Source: Pithys albifrons albifrons
Taxonomy: Eukaryota > Chordata > Aves > Passeriformes > Thamnophilidae
Assembly: GCF_047495875.1 (NCBI RefSeq)
Contig: NC_092461.1
Span: 65,894,299 to 65,958,298 of the forward strand
Length of the DNA: 64,000 nt
Direction: 5' to 3'
Shown here: positions 13,971-23,905 of the stretch, in pieces
How the letters are laid out: every line of letters starts with the position of its first letter
Position numbering within the stretch: the stretch's first letter is position 1
The notes under the pieces: model-generated
Databases searched by the model: none
The model's input: only the letters and a program-made list of their open reading frames with translations
What the model was told of the DNA's origin: nothing
Position numbers and translations under genes: made by a program

Positions 13971-14266
13971 TAGTCCTGTCAGATCTCAGAAGCTCAGCAG
14001 GGTCAGGCCCAGTTAGCACTTGGATGGGAGACCTCCTGGGAATACTGGGGGCTGTAGATTCTAGTCCTGAGGATTTCAGTGTCACTGTCCAAGCTCACTC
14101 AGCCATGGCAGATGAACCTGAGGAGTTAAAGGGTGGGGCCAGTTCTGCGCACACTGTGCCTCACCTAAAAAATCCACTGCACAGGCTGGAAGGGCACACC
14201 CATGTGGGGAGAGCCTTTCCCAAATCTGCGTTCACGAAGCCTGGCCATGCATACATACATACATAA
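13971..14266 (+). mobile_element. Composite SINE, copy 1 (5S rRNA-like head, tRNA part missing)
   Basis: Positions about 13977-14057 match the 3' two thirds of vertebrate 5S rRNA, including CAGATCTCAGAAGCTCAGCA, CACTTGGATGGGAGACC and CTGGGAATACTGGG. The remainder (14058-14250) aligns base for base over long blocks with the copy at 43756-43955, e.g. AGTCCTGAGGATTTCA, GGGGCCAGTTCTG, CTGTGCCTCACCTAAAAAA and AAGGGCACACCCA. The element ends in a (CATA)n microsatellite. The tRNA-like head seen in the other copy is absent, consistent with 5' truncation on insertion. It is an intronic passenger of ASPH. Confidence 0.85.
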
Positions 14267-16140
14267 TTTCTAGTAACCACCTGCTTTTGTACACCTTTCT
14301 CTTCAAGAAATAATTATAAAAATTATACAAATACTTACCTGAATGCTTTGAAGCCTGTGTTTTAAACCAGGCATATATTCAATTAACCTTTCTTATATAT
14401 TTTATTATTTGGTATTTTGAACTATAACATTTCAAGAGATACGTATGTAATCTCTGTTTTTCAAAGTGTGTGTTAATGTATGTTGTTCATGAGGTGTGTA
14501 ATTAATTTTGTGGTTCCTTTGTCCATCTTTGTCCATTTTCCTTTTGATGAGTTTGAAGAGTTTCCCCATTTTAGCTGTAACCTCACCTTTCAGGAAGGAA
14601 GATGTTTGTAATTTCTTGGGAAGACATGTTCTTGCAATCAATTGTTTTTTAAAGGGCACAAGATGAAAGCTGTGGATCCTTGGTTAAAGATCAGAATATG
14701 TGTCTCAGTTCAGATTTGGAGAGTACACTTGAAATCAATTTCTTGACTGTCTCCACTCACTTTGTTTTTATGCAATGTGCTTTTGTCCTTGAATAGAAAA
14801 TACTCCCTTAGGTCTGAATTAAATGAAGTGAAAAGGTATATGCTTACAGGCATTCAGCCAGGTAAGTTCTAGTTGAGACCAATTCCCCCCAGATATGTAT
14901 TATATGGACTTGAGGTTCTCAGCATCTATTGAATGCTCCATGAATCCACTTGTAATAAGATCTGGTGTTTGCAAATGCAGGTGCAGCTAAAGTGAAGTTG
15001 CAGCAAATTGCCTAACCTGATGCCTGTCAAAACACTGTGATTTATAAGCAATAGACTACATATCATTGCATGTAAAATTGTTTTCCTTACTTAGCTGTTG
15101 ATTTCTCCATGTGTTTGGTAACTTTGTTTTTTTCCTTTTGTCTTATTCTGAATTGCTTGTGCATCACTTAAGTTCCTGAAATGTACTAGTCAGGAGGTCT
15201 TAGAGCATCTGGTCTGTTTAAGTGTGTTCAAGTGACTTTCAATATAGTTAAAAGATACACTAGTTACAGAATCAACTGCCTGTAGTTCCTTTTCATCCAT
15301 TTAAAAAATCTTAAACTCTGGTACTTTTTGTCACCTTTTTTTTCTCCCTTGAGCTGTTGGGAATTGCATTTGGCAATTAGTTGCTGGATGTTGAAACCAC
15401 CAGAGGTATGTGTTGTTTTTCAAAGTAGCTGTAACATTTGTCTGTTCACTCCATCTACCTTACAGCTGAGCTATTTAAAGAAGCGTGGGGGAAAAGGACA
15501 GAATGCTAGATCATGAAGTTTTTTTTAGGGTTGCTATGAATGAGAAATGAGTTTGTTTCTGACTTCCACTCAAGATTTGCCTGGTTTAACTTTATGGCAT
15601 GTGGTATATTGCATGCTAGGAAAACAGAATTTCCTTTGGCAAAACTATGAGGAACCCTCCTTTGGGTCTGCTAGAAGCACATACGATGTGTACCAGGGAA
15701 GAGTTCTGATCTGAAAATTGTTTGACAAGAATGCGTGTGGTTCATGTCAAGTAATGCTTTTAGAGGACTCAAAGCTGTGTTATAAAAATGAGTTGTCTCT
15801 TTTCTTAAAGTAGTTAGCAAGTTTCAAATGAGCAGTCTCAGGAAGCCTGGTAGAGGAGTGCCGACATGGAGAAAGTTTCTTGGATGAGGGCCAGCTTAAC
15901 AAATGCAACCAGGCAAGCTTTGTGTCCAGACTTGTATTTCCGCTTATGCACATGGATTTAATGTCCTTAGAGCTCAGGCACTGTGACATGCGTTGCAGCA
16001 AAAATACTACAGTACAATGTGCTCGTTTTCATTCGCTGTTGTTTTTGATGTTGGAGGATTAAGGGGAGGGGAAAGGATCAACTACCCAGGATGCTCTGTT
16101 TGGAGGAGTGAGTGAATTTGATTGTCGTCAGAACTAGATT
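14267..16140 (+). other. ASPH: ASPH intron 1, middle part; no feature recognised
   Basis: AT-rich intronic DNA between the SINE and the internal promoter. The open frames (e.g. 14432-14659 on the - strand, 15328-15516) show no family features. The segment approaching 16140 includes GA-rich sequence (around 16060-16075) that may belong to the P2 regulatory region. Confidence 0.5.
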
Positions 16141-16185
16141 GCCATATGAGTTCTGAAAAGCGTTTGGCTCCTGAAGATAACCACT

Positions 16186-16195
16186 CTAAAAATAG
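16186..16195 (+). promoter_or_regulatory. MEF2 binding site of the internal muscle promoter P2
   Basis: CTAAAAATAG is a perfect match to the MEF2 consensus YTAWWWWTAR. It sits 181 bases before the second start codon of ASPH (16377). From the literature as I remember it, the mammalian ASPH-junctin-junctate locus has an internal promoter activated by MEF2 in muscle. Position and motif support the same control here; binding itself is inferred. Confidence 0.75.
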
Positions 16196-16235
16196 ATTTG
16201 GAGGGGAGGTTTCTCTTGGGTCCAGTTTCGGGTTC

Positions 16236-16241
16236 CAGCTG
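16236..16241 (+). promoter_or_regulatory. E-box CAGCTG near promoter P2
   Basis: CAGCTG is the E-box form favoured by myogenic bHLH factors. It lies 40 bases after the MEF2 site, and a second CANNTG (CATATG) lies at 16143-16148. The spacing is typical of muscle promoters, but a six-base motif is weak evidence alone. Confidence 0.45.
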
Positions 16242-16376
16242 AGCTGGCTTTAGCAAACTTGTTTGCTCCTGTTGCAAGACTGGAGTGAAGATAAATTGTT
16301 TCTTACTCTGCTTTCAACATTAATATTTTGGAGATACTGACACTTGCTCTCTCTGTGGAAATCGAGTACTAATGTT

Positions 16377-16392
16377 ATGGCTGATGACACAG
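16377..16392 (+). CDS. ASPH: ASPH exon 1B coding part (P2 first exon, MADDT)
   Basis: Too short for ordinary ORF detection. ATG at 16377 (G at -3, G at +4) gives M-A-D-D-T plus one base, then a GTATAA donor at 16393. Joined in phase to 19372 it reads MADDTETKHGG, close to the mammalian P2 start MAEDKETKHGG. This first exon makes the short cytosolic tail found on junctin and junctate in striated muscle. An out-of-frame upstream ATG (16372) overlaps but has a poor context. The MEF2 site and E-box upstream fit a muscle promoter. Evidence is position, phase, residue match and regulatory context together. Confidence 0.85.
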
Positions 16393-19371
16393 GTATAATC
16401 CTAACCTTTTTATATAGACAAATGGAAAACGTGTATTTGCATATACCGGTTATGTCTGATTTTGTAATCGACAGAGTAACTGATGTACTGCCATTTTTTG
16501 GTGTTTACTTGCCAGTTTGCCATTCTAGTCTGTTACAGACTGCATCTGTTCGCTTTGCTTGTGTGTTCTCTGGACTAGAGGTATTTCATGAGTTTAAGGC
16601 AGGGTCGTTGATTGTAACTTCTTTTTTACTTGAGCATATGTTAACAAAAGAGACATTGTTTTGTCTTCAAATATCTGACTTCAAAGTTATTTTTTGAATA
16701 TGCAAAGTTGCTAGGTATCTTGAAGGTAAGCTAAAGAAAAAGGAGTTTCATACAATTTTAGCTAGGAGTGTCTTAATGAGAGGGTGGGTGAAGTACAGGA
16801 TTTTATACATTTGCCGTTGAGGAATAGTGTGCGCTTCAAGACTTTCTGATGTCTGCATAAAGACATCTGGTGGTGTAAGCACAGGCTTACCAGATATGGC
16901 AAGTGACCTACTTTTGACATGGCTGGCAGCATGTGCAGGGAAAGGGCTTGAGTTGAGAATTAACTGTTTGGAATGAGGTCTGAGCCAGCTTCAGTGCACG
17001 CAGTGTTTTGTTCTGACCCTTTATGTAGCATTATTTGTGCAGACATAATTTGTACATTTTATGTTGCATAACTTCCACTTATGTAAAAGTGTTGCGTGAT
17101 CATGCTGCCATGGTTGAGTTGTTTTGCAAGAGTTTTGAAAATAATTTTCCTGTAAGGTCAGAAGCCACAGCATAAAACTGTACCTTTGTGACTGTTTTGA
17201 ATTACATTTTTATAGCAGAATATTTTTGAGGAATTTGCATGAAACAGTCTTTTATATAGCAAAAAATATGAGCAACTATGCTTAATTACTTAAATAAGTT
17301 GTCTTTTATTTTCCTCTTCTTCTAACAAGTAAACCCCCTTCTGTCAGAGGCAACTAGCAGTAAACAGTAAGATAAATGAGTGTGCAATGCACTGAGATCC
17401 TTTCTGTTTACTCTAGAACCAAGTTGAAACTTGGAATCCTGTAAATTGTTTTAACCTTAAAGTTTAATTTTAAATACATACAAGGCTTTCATTGACTGCC
17501 TTGGAACACTGGTATAATGAAGCCCTGCTGTCACATACTATAATTATTTATTTCTGAATGTTAACATTTCCCACTTAAGAATACTCTTAAGTAGTATTCA
17601 TATACAGTTGAGCATATTTCTGAATATACTGGCACATGGTGCTTATCTTTCCCTCTGTTTCCAGTCTCCTTGTGCATTTTCCACAAGAGAAATGTTAAAA
17701 TGGGCTGACTATATGGACTTTGCACATATTTAATTAGGGGACTCTGCAGTAGCAGGTGATACGTGCCAGATGTGAGGCTAAGTTGTCTCAGTTTCTCTCT
17801 GAATATTATTGGACATGTGTGTTTAATGTAGAAAAGAAACTAAAGGTGGTATTTGATCTTTGAAGGGAGTAGTCTCAATAAAAAATTTTTTTCTTCAGTA
17901 AAATGCTGTACTAAGGGTTGACGTGGATTACTGAGGATTTTATTGGTCTGAAGTTGGTATATAGCACAATGAGTGTAATAAAAGGGTAGTTTATTACCTG
18001 ATAGCAAGCAGGTTCTGAAAGTACTTATTATAGTATCTGTTGCAGAAATAAGTCAGTCACCAGTCTATAATTACTTATTTTTTCAGAGCTACTCCATTTT
18101 ATTGTAAAAAACAATTGTGTAGATATTTGGCTGTTGAGAGTATTTTTTGTCTGTTTCTATCATCAATGTTGATGTGTACATCAAACATTACTGGTAATTA
18201 GTATGATAAACTCCTAACCTTATTATATTATCACAATATTCATGACAAAGTTCCTCAGGTACTTCAAAACATATAAAAAAATTGGCTTGAAAAACTGGGA
18301 CTGCCTGTAGTTGAACAGGCAAAAGTTGATTCTTAGAACAGAATGAAGTGGAATCAAGCGATCAACGTGAAATTGCAGCCAAGTGCCAACCTTGTAGCAG
18401 TCATATCAAGAGGCAGAAGAGCAGACCTTGAACTTTGGAGAAAGGCCACCTTTTGGCTGCATATTTATTACATGTATCACTCTTTTGCCAAAATCATCCT
18501 AAAAAAACAGACCAAGGAATTTATGTCTTTGCTAGTGTCAATATCCATTTGAAACCCATTACCCATATCTAGGTCAAGGTCTATCTTTTTATGGTTTGTT
18601 TATAACTTCTGAATTTTTTTATATGCATTTACTTTCCATATGTGCAGTTATAAATGAAATTGTGATTTACTGTATGTCTCTGTGTCATGCTTTTACTTGT
18701 ATGTTCCACAGTACTGAAAGTCTGGTTATTTAGCACAGAGTGAATCTCTGTTTGATTCTAAGCAACAGGGAAGATGTTTTCAGTTGGTTAACTGTCTGTC
18801 TGAACTTGGAGTCTTACCCGTACTATGGTTCAGAGTTTTAAGCTATCTTGGGCTATTTGAATTGTCATTTTGGTTCTTTGAGCTATTTCAAGTACTTTCG
18901 AAACTTGATTCAGGCGAAATGCTTGCAAAGGTTTTCTGCCAGCTGTAGTGTCCCTCTGGTGGCAGCCTGGGCACTTCGGGCACAAATGCAAGGCATCTCA
19001 AAAATGTTAAGCTCTGTGTAAATACACAGGAAAGGGGAGAGGGAGAGCAAGGTGGGATGTCTGGCTAAGTTGTAAGACAAATTACATGGGGGCTTTTGGT
19101 GTTTGGTTGCTTATGAGACTTTAGTTCAGATAATCATCAAGCTTCCCACAGTGATATGAAAAGCAAGGAACAGTGACGAAGTTTAAATAAAAACTAAACA
19201 AAACCTAAACAAACCCCAGAACAAGAAAAAACCACCAAACCCCCTGTTTCTTAAATGCCTTGTATTGTGTGTAGTCATAAGTAACAAATTTTATAATTAT
19301 GTCCTACCAATAATAATATTCTAACTCTTACACAAATCCATTTTTTCTACTTGTTTATCTTATTTTAACAG
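16393..19371 (+). other. ASPH: Intron between exon 1B and the transmembrane exon
   Basis: AT-rich intronic DNA. An A/C-rich low-complexity tract lies at about 19187-19245. No gene, RNA or recognisable transposon is seen. Confidence 0.5.
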
Positions 19372-19521
19372 AGACTAAGCATGGAGGAAGCAGGAATGGA
19401 AAGAAAGAAGGCCTCTCTGGAAGCTCGTTTTTCACCTGGTTTATGGTAATTGCTTTGCTGGGAGTTTGGACGTCAGTAGCAGTTGTCTGGTTTGAACTTG
19501 TAGATTATGAAGAAGTTCTAG
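19372..19521 (+). CDS. ASPH: ASPH common exon 2: cytosolic basic segment and transmembrane helix
   Basis: The acceptor TATTTTAACAG and donor GGTAAG bound a 150-bp exon, phase 1 at both ends. It encodes ETKHGGSRNGKKEGLSGSSF, then the membrane segment FMVIALLGVWTSVAVVW, then FELVDYEEVLG. In the P1 isoform this is residues 21-71, with the helix at about 40-61. Basic residues before the helix and acidic residues after it give a type II topology: N-terminus in the cytosol, C-terminus in the ER/SR lumen. The exon is shared by hydroxylase, junctin and junctate and is nearly identical to the mammalian one. Confidence 0.98.
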
Positions 19522-19984
19522 GTAAGATTTTAAATCTTAAGATTTTTCTAATAGTATTATGATACTCTTTAAATGAAGGCCATTTTAAATTTTTATCCAA
19601 GTTACTTGACTGCGGTAGTGTTTCCAAATGACCTACATGATAACAATAAGTAATATATTTCAAAAACTATATTTTAGTGCTGAATTCTTATAAGACTCAA
19701 AAAGGGTGTTAACATCCTTCAGAATCTCTTTCTGACATGTATACTGCAGTTCATTTGAGAGGTGAGGTAAATATGCATTGTTTGACTATTATCTCTTAGA
19801 AACTCACAGCAGTGGTTGAAAGTGGGCAGCTAGTGTTATCCTCCTCTGATGGACTGTGATGCCTGTAGGGTAAGGATGACAAATCAGTCATCCTCTCATG
19901 AGGGAGCTGTTGAATGACCTCAGTTTTAAGCTTACAACAGTGATAATTGTATCTTAGTATGACAATATTTAGAGAGTACTGATA

Positions 19985-20075
19985 ATAAAATATAATATTG
20001 AAATATTATATTAATTAATATATTATTATATATTAATAACCTATATTAATTTATTATTATGTATTAATAAAATAT
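19985..20075. repeat. AT-rich low-complexity repeat
   Basis: A run made almost only of A and T, with recurring ATATTA and TATTAAT units, in the intron before the optional exon. Confidence 0.8.
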
Positions 20076-20309
20076 TGAAGGTTGCAAATTCATGTCTCTG
20101 ATTTCAAGATGTATGTATGGTACAGTTGTACTTGGTGTTGTGGGATTCAACACGTGCTTTTGGAACTGGTGGTTTTACGAAGTTTAGAAATCTGTTGATA
20201 TGTGCCTTTTTTGATCTGAACCAATTTTTTTAAGAGAAGCTTTTGATTTGCAACTTAACTGGATCTAGTAATGCAAGTAATGGTTTTTATATTTTTGCCA
20301 TGCATGCAG

Positions 20310-20354
20310 CCAAAGCAAAGGATTTCCGTTATAACTTGTCAGAGGTCCTACAAG
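20310..20354 (+). CDS. ASPH: ASPH optional 15-residue exon (junctin-type insert)
   Basis: A 45-bp exon between acceptor TGCATGCAG and donor GTAGGA, phase 1 at both ends. It encodes AKAKDFRYNLSEVLQ, which matches the alternatively used segment of mammalian junctin and ASPH isoforms letter for letter as I remember it. Inserted after VDYEEVL, it lengthens the luminal stalk just after the membrane. N-L-S is a potential N-glycosylation sequon in the lumen. Being symmetric, it can be included or skipped freely, giving for example junctin-like products of 222 or 207 residues. It would be missed by length-based gene finding. Confidence 0.95.
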
Positions 20355-21539
20355 GTAGGATATTGGAGAAATAAGCTTATTTTTACAGTCCCTTGGCTGA
20401 AAGTTTTGGTTTACTTTATGATGTTTTTATTTTTTTAAGAATTACTATTCTTCTGCAGTGGCATGAAACTCAGTCATTTCTCATCTGTCTCATTCTTCAC
20501 GGTTTTAAAGATAGTATTCTTATTTCTAGACAATTACATTTTTGCACCAGCCTGCCATGTTTAACCATAAACTGATACAGATTCTTTTGAAAATATGATG
20601 CTGAGGAACGTATTTTGACTATTCTAGACCCAAGTCTGAATTTTTTCCTCCACAAAACTATTTTCTAGTTTTCTAAGTACCATATTAAGAACTGTATTTC
20701 ATTGATTTTGATGGAAATAAAGTTCTGCCTTGATTTAGAGAATGACATGTATGATATACTGTCAGACTATAAGGACACAGAATTCTTCTGCAAACTGCAG
20801 AGTTTTAATCCTGTTAAAAGTTATGTCTGAATTATAAGACACTTCAAATCCTGGATACGACAATTCTGTGCTGAAAGTTCTCTTTCAGTAGAAACTGAGT
20901 TTTCCTTTTGCATATACTTAGGGCTGGTAGAGCAGCAGTTTCAAAAATAAAAGTGAGAAAGCTGATTTAATAGTCAGGTATGAAAGAACGGACAACTTTT
21001 TTTGTCTGCGTGGAAGGTTGTACAATTGTTGATAAAATTTATGAATTATTTTCCCTTGTCTGGAAAGTAGGCTGCTTGCTTTCTATTAACTTGGCACTAA
21101 AAACTATATACCTGTATACCTATCTCCTTTCTGAGAATTTAGAAGTGCAGGAAGCATGTAATCAGAAAACAAATGGTGCCTATTTGATTAGTTTTTGAGA
21201 TTTTTTTCTTTATTTTCCCTCAAACATGTTGAACATTCCTTGTGAACTTAGATTTTATTTTGAGCAAATCATGTTCACATCAAGTACGTAATTACGCATT
21301 TGTTTTAAGCACCAGAAGAAAAGACAAACTTGTGTTCAGTCTCAAGTCTAGGAAGCGCAGTATGGAACTTGAAATATTTGTAATATTTACAGGAAATTTA
21401 AAATGTGATTATAAGTACATATAAATTGTTAAAAAACATACAGTAGCAATCTAGCATTGACAGGCAACCATTGCACATTGAGAACACTGCTGGAAACAAA
21501 TGGCTAATTTGTCTTTTTCTCCTGTCTTTGCACTTCTAG

Positions 21540-21608
21540 GCAAGCTTGGGATTTATGATGCTGATGGAGATGGAGATTTTGATGTGGAAGATGCTAAAGT
21601 GTTGCTAG
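21540..21608 (+). CDS. ASPH: ASPH exon 3: acidic EF-hand-like motif
   Basis: A 69-bp exon after acceptor TTGCACTTCTAG, encoding GKLGIYDADGDGDFDVEDAK then VLL plus a split codon. The loop D-A-D-G-D-G-D-F-D-V-E-D resembles an EF-hand calcium loop: acidic at positions 1, 3, 5 and 9, glycine at 6, but Asp rather than Glu at 12. It lies on the luminal side and is common to all isoforms. The exon ends at 21608 with a non-canonical GC donor and can be followed by the exons at 27305, 34785 or 41732. Reading through gives G-K-Y-K-Y, which does not match any known isoform. Confidence 0.97.
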   Translation, partial: ASLGFMMLMEMEILMWKMLKCC

Positions 21609-21614
21609 GCAAGT
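21609..21614 (+). promoter_or_regulatory. ASPH: Non-canonical GC splice donor (AG|GCAAGT) of exon 3
   Basis: The base pair after the phase-1 end of exon 3 is GC, and the context AG|GCAAGTA is otherwise an ideal match to U1 snRNA. This is the normal form of a GC-AG intron donor. No in-frame GT donor is near enough to replace it: the GT at 21613-21614 would leave 21540-21612 and break the phase. The donor serves all three alternative downstream acceptors. Confidence 0.85.
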
Positions 21615-23839
21615 ACAAATACAGGTGGAATAATCTGTATAATTCTGTTGTCATCTTCATGTTTGTTTTTTTTTCCATGTTAAAACAATATTTCTGGTTT
21701 TTGTTTTTCTGATTGGAGAACTTAAATTGATTTAATTGTAATGTGTTTTTTTTCTTAATGCAAACTGTAGGATTGGGTGTGCAACCAGATGTAGCAATTT
21801 TTGTTCTTTTTCTCCTAATATAGCAATTTAAGTGGAATGCATTTAATTACTTACAGGATGATTTTGAAATTAGGTGTTTGCTGCTGTATCGACTGTTGCA
21901 AGATAGTTGTGTTTATTAATAATTTTTTCAGATGTAAGACCTAAGATCTTCAAGAGTTAAAGCATTGTTTATGTTAACATGTTAACCCAGGTCCACTTTA
22001 AGACTGAACATGCTTTTGTACTTCTTAGAGGACTATTTGTGTAGTATATTTTTGTACTGTTTTTATTCTGAATTCTCCACAAGTCTGTTCATTTTCTTTG
22101 CCCTTCAAAAGTAGTACATGAGATGAATTTTTCTTCTTTGGCATTGCAACACTGGGTTTAGGTTTCTGTTCCTTGTGACTTGTGAGAATGTCTTTCTGCT
22201 CACCATGTACCTTAAAAGGGAAGTTTCAATCACTTGACATGCTTCATGATACTGCTCCTCTATCAACATCTTTTAAAGTGCTGTCATCTTCCACTTCCCA
22301 GTCAGCCATTGAATAGATACTTCTTGCATACCTGATGTTGGAAAGTATAGTTTTCTTTCACTGGTTTGTTAAAATCTACACCTATTCTGAGCATGTGAAC
22401 CCGGCAAATTAAACAAATGAACAAAACGACAAAAAAACCAGCATAGTAAATAATAACTTGAGCAGAGGACAAAGTGGAATGTTTAAAACTAATCAAAGTT
22501 ACCAGTAATTTATGAGGCAGTTATGGTTTGCTATTTGAAACTCATACTTGGTAAAAACCAGTTTATCATCAGACTACTTTTTCTTACTTGTCTGGAAGCA
22601 AGTCTTTGGAGGATGTGTGTTCATTTGTTTAATTCCTTCATGGTTTAAAGAAAAGTCATGTAATAAAAACTAGTGAACCAGTTTGCAGTGGTGTGAATGT
22701 GAGAGACTCCAAATGATCTCCAGTGCCCTGAATGACTTCAGAGCTACAGATTCAGTGTTAAGTGTAAGTGGTGAGTAACATAACGCTTCGTATAGTTATA
22801 ATCCTTATCTTTGTCTATTATGTAGTCTATAGAAAGTGGGTATCAATTTCTTGTAGGTCATGTTGGTTGGATTCGAATTGCCAGGGTGGTGGCCAGGAAC
22901 ACTCTGCTCCTTTGTTACAACTCTGTTTTATGCAGCTTGATATAGCAGGGAATTCTGCCAGTACATGGAAATGTTTCTATTATAAGCTTGTCTTATCACA
23001 CATTTAAACCTTGTACTTCAAATGTGACATTAAAAGATCACAGATAAAAATTTATTTTTAATATTTTTTAATATTTCCTTAGAAATATGATTTAATCTCT
23101 CTTAAAGTTGATAATAATTTCTGCAGTAAAAAGAAATTATAAATTTTGAAGTTTTGTGGCAATTATAAAATTATGAATATAGAAAAGATTTTTCTAATAG
23201 CGAGCACATAATTATTAACTAAAGTTCCCTGTAAGTTATGTGCTTGTTTGTGTTTAAAATTTAATAATAAATATGAACACCACTATGCAGACTGAAATTA
23301 TTTCTTTGATGCAGAAACTAGAAGGTTGGATTCCCTCTTGAGGAATTTGCTTTCCAGAATTAAGTCTTTGTAGTAAAGAAGACCATATAGTAAGCCTATA
23401 TAGTAAATCATGTAGTAAGCTATGTTCTGCATTAGGGTAACTTTCTAAGTATTAGATGCATAGGTCCTCCTGTTTATGAGAATTTTCTTAATACATATGC
23501 TGTGTTTGAAGGCTTATTACTTTCTGGGATTCTTCTCTGGGTCAGGCTACCCTGAAAGAGCAAGTGGTTTCTCTGCCAATAAAGGAGTTCCTGCAGTTTG
23601 ATGTTTAATGATAGGAATATATATACTTTTATCTTTTCTGTTATTTAGCTATTACAGCATTAGTGGCACAGTGGTTTAGTGTTGTTCATTTCTGTAATTC
23701 TTTCACTACAAATTTTAAGATTTAATTTCGTATTAATAGTAAATATCTTTTTAGTTAATTTACTTTTGAGAAATGCTTCTATTATTACGAGTTTATTTTC
23801 TATAGTTTTTTTTTACTACTTGGGCACATACCTACATAG

Positions 23840-23905
23840 TACAATTAAAATTAATTATTATTTATTAAAATTAATTATTAATTCTTTATTAAAATTAATT
23901 ATTTT
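23840..23905. repeat. AT-rich minisatellite
   Basis: The unit TTATTAAAATTAATTATTA recurs about three times with small length changes. Confidence 0.8.

Noticed and set aside
13977..14057. 5S rRNA gene
   Set aside because: Only the 3' two thirds of 5S is present, it runs into the SINE body, and the second copy has the same arrangement.
21500..21712. Intron-retained reading of exon 3 into GKYKYRWNNLYNS
   Set aside because: It exists only if the GC donor is ignored. The GC donor context and the matching phases of the downstream exons explain the end of exon 3 better.
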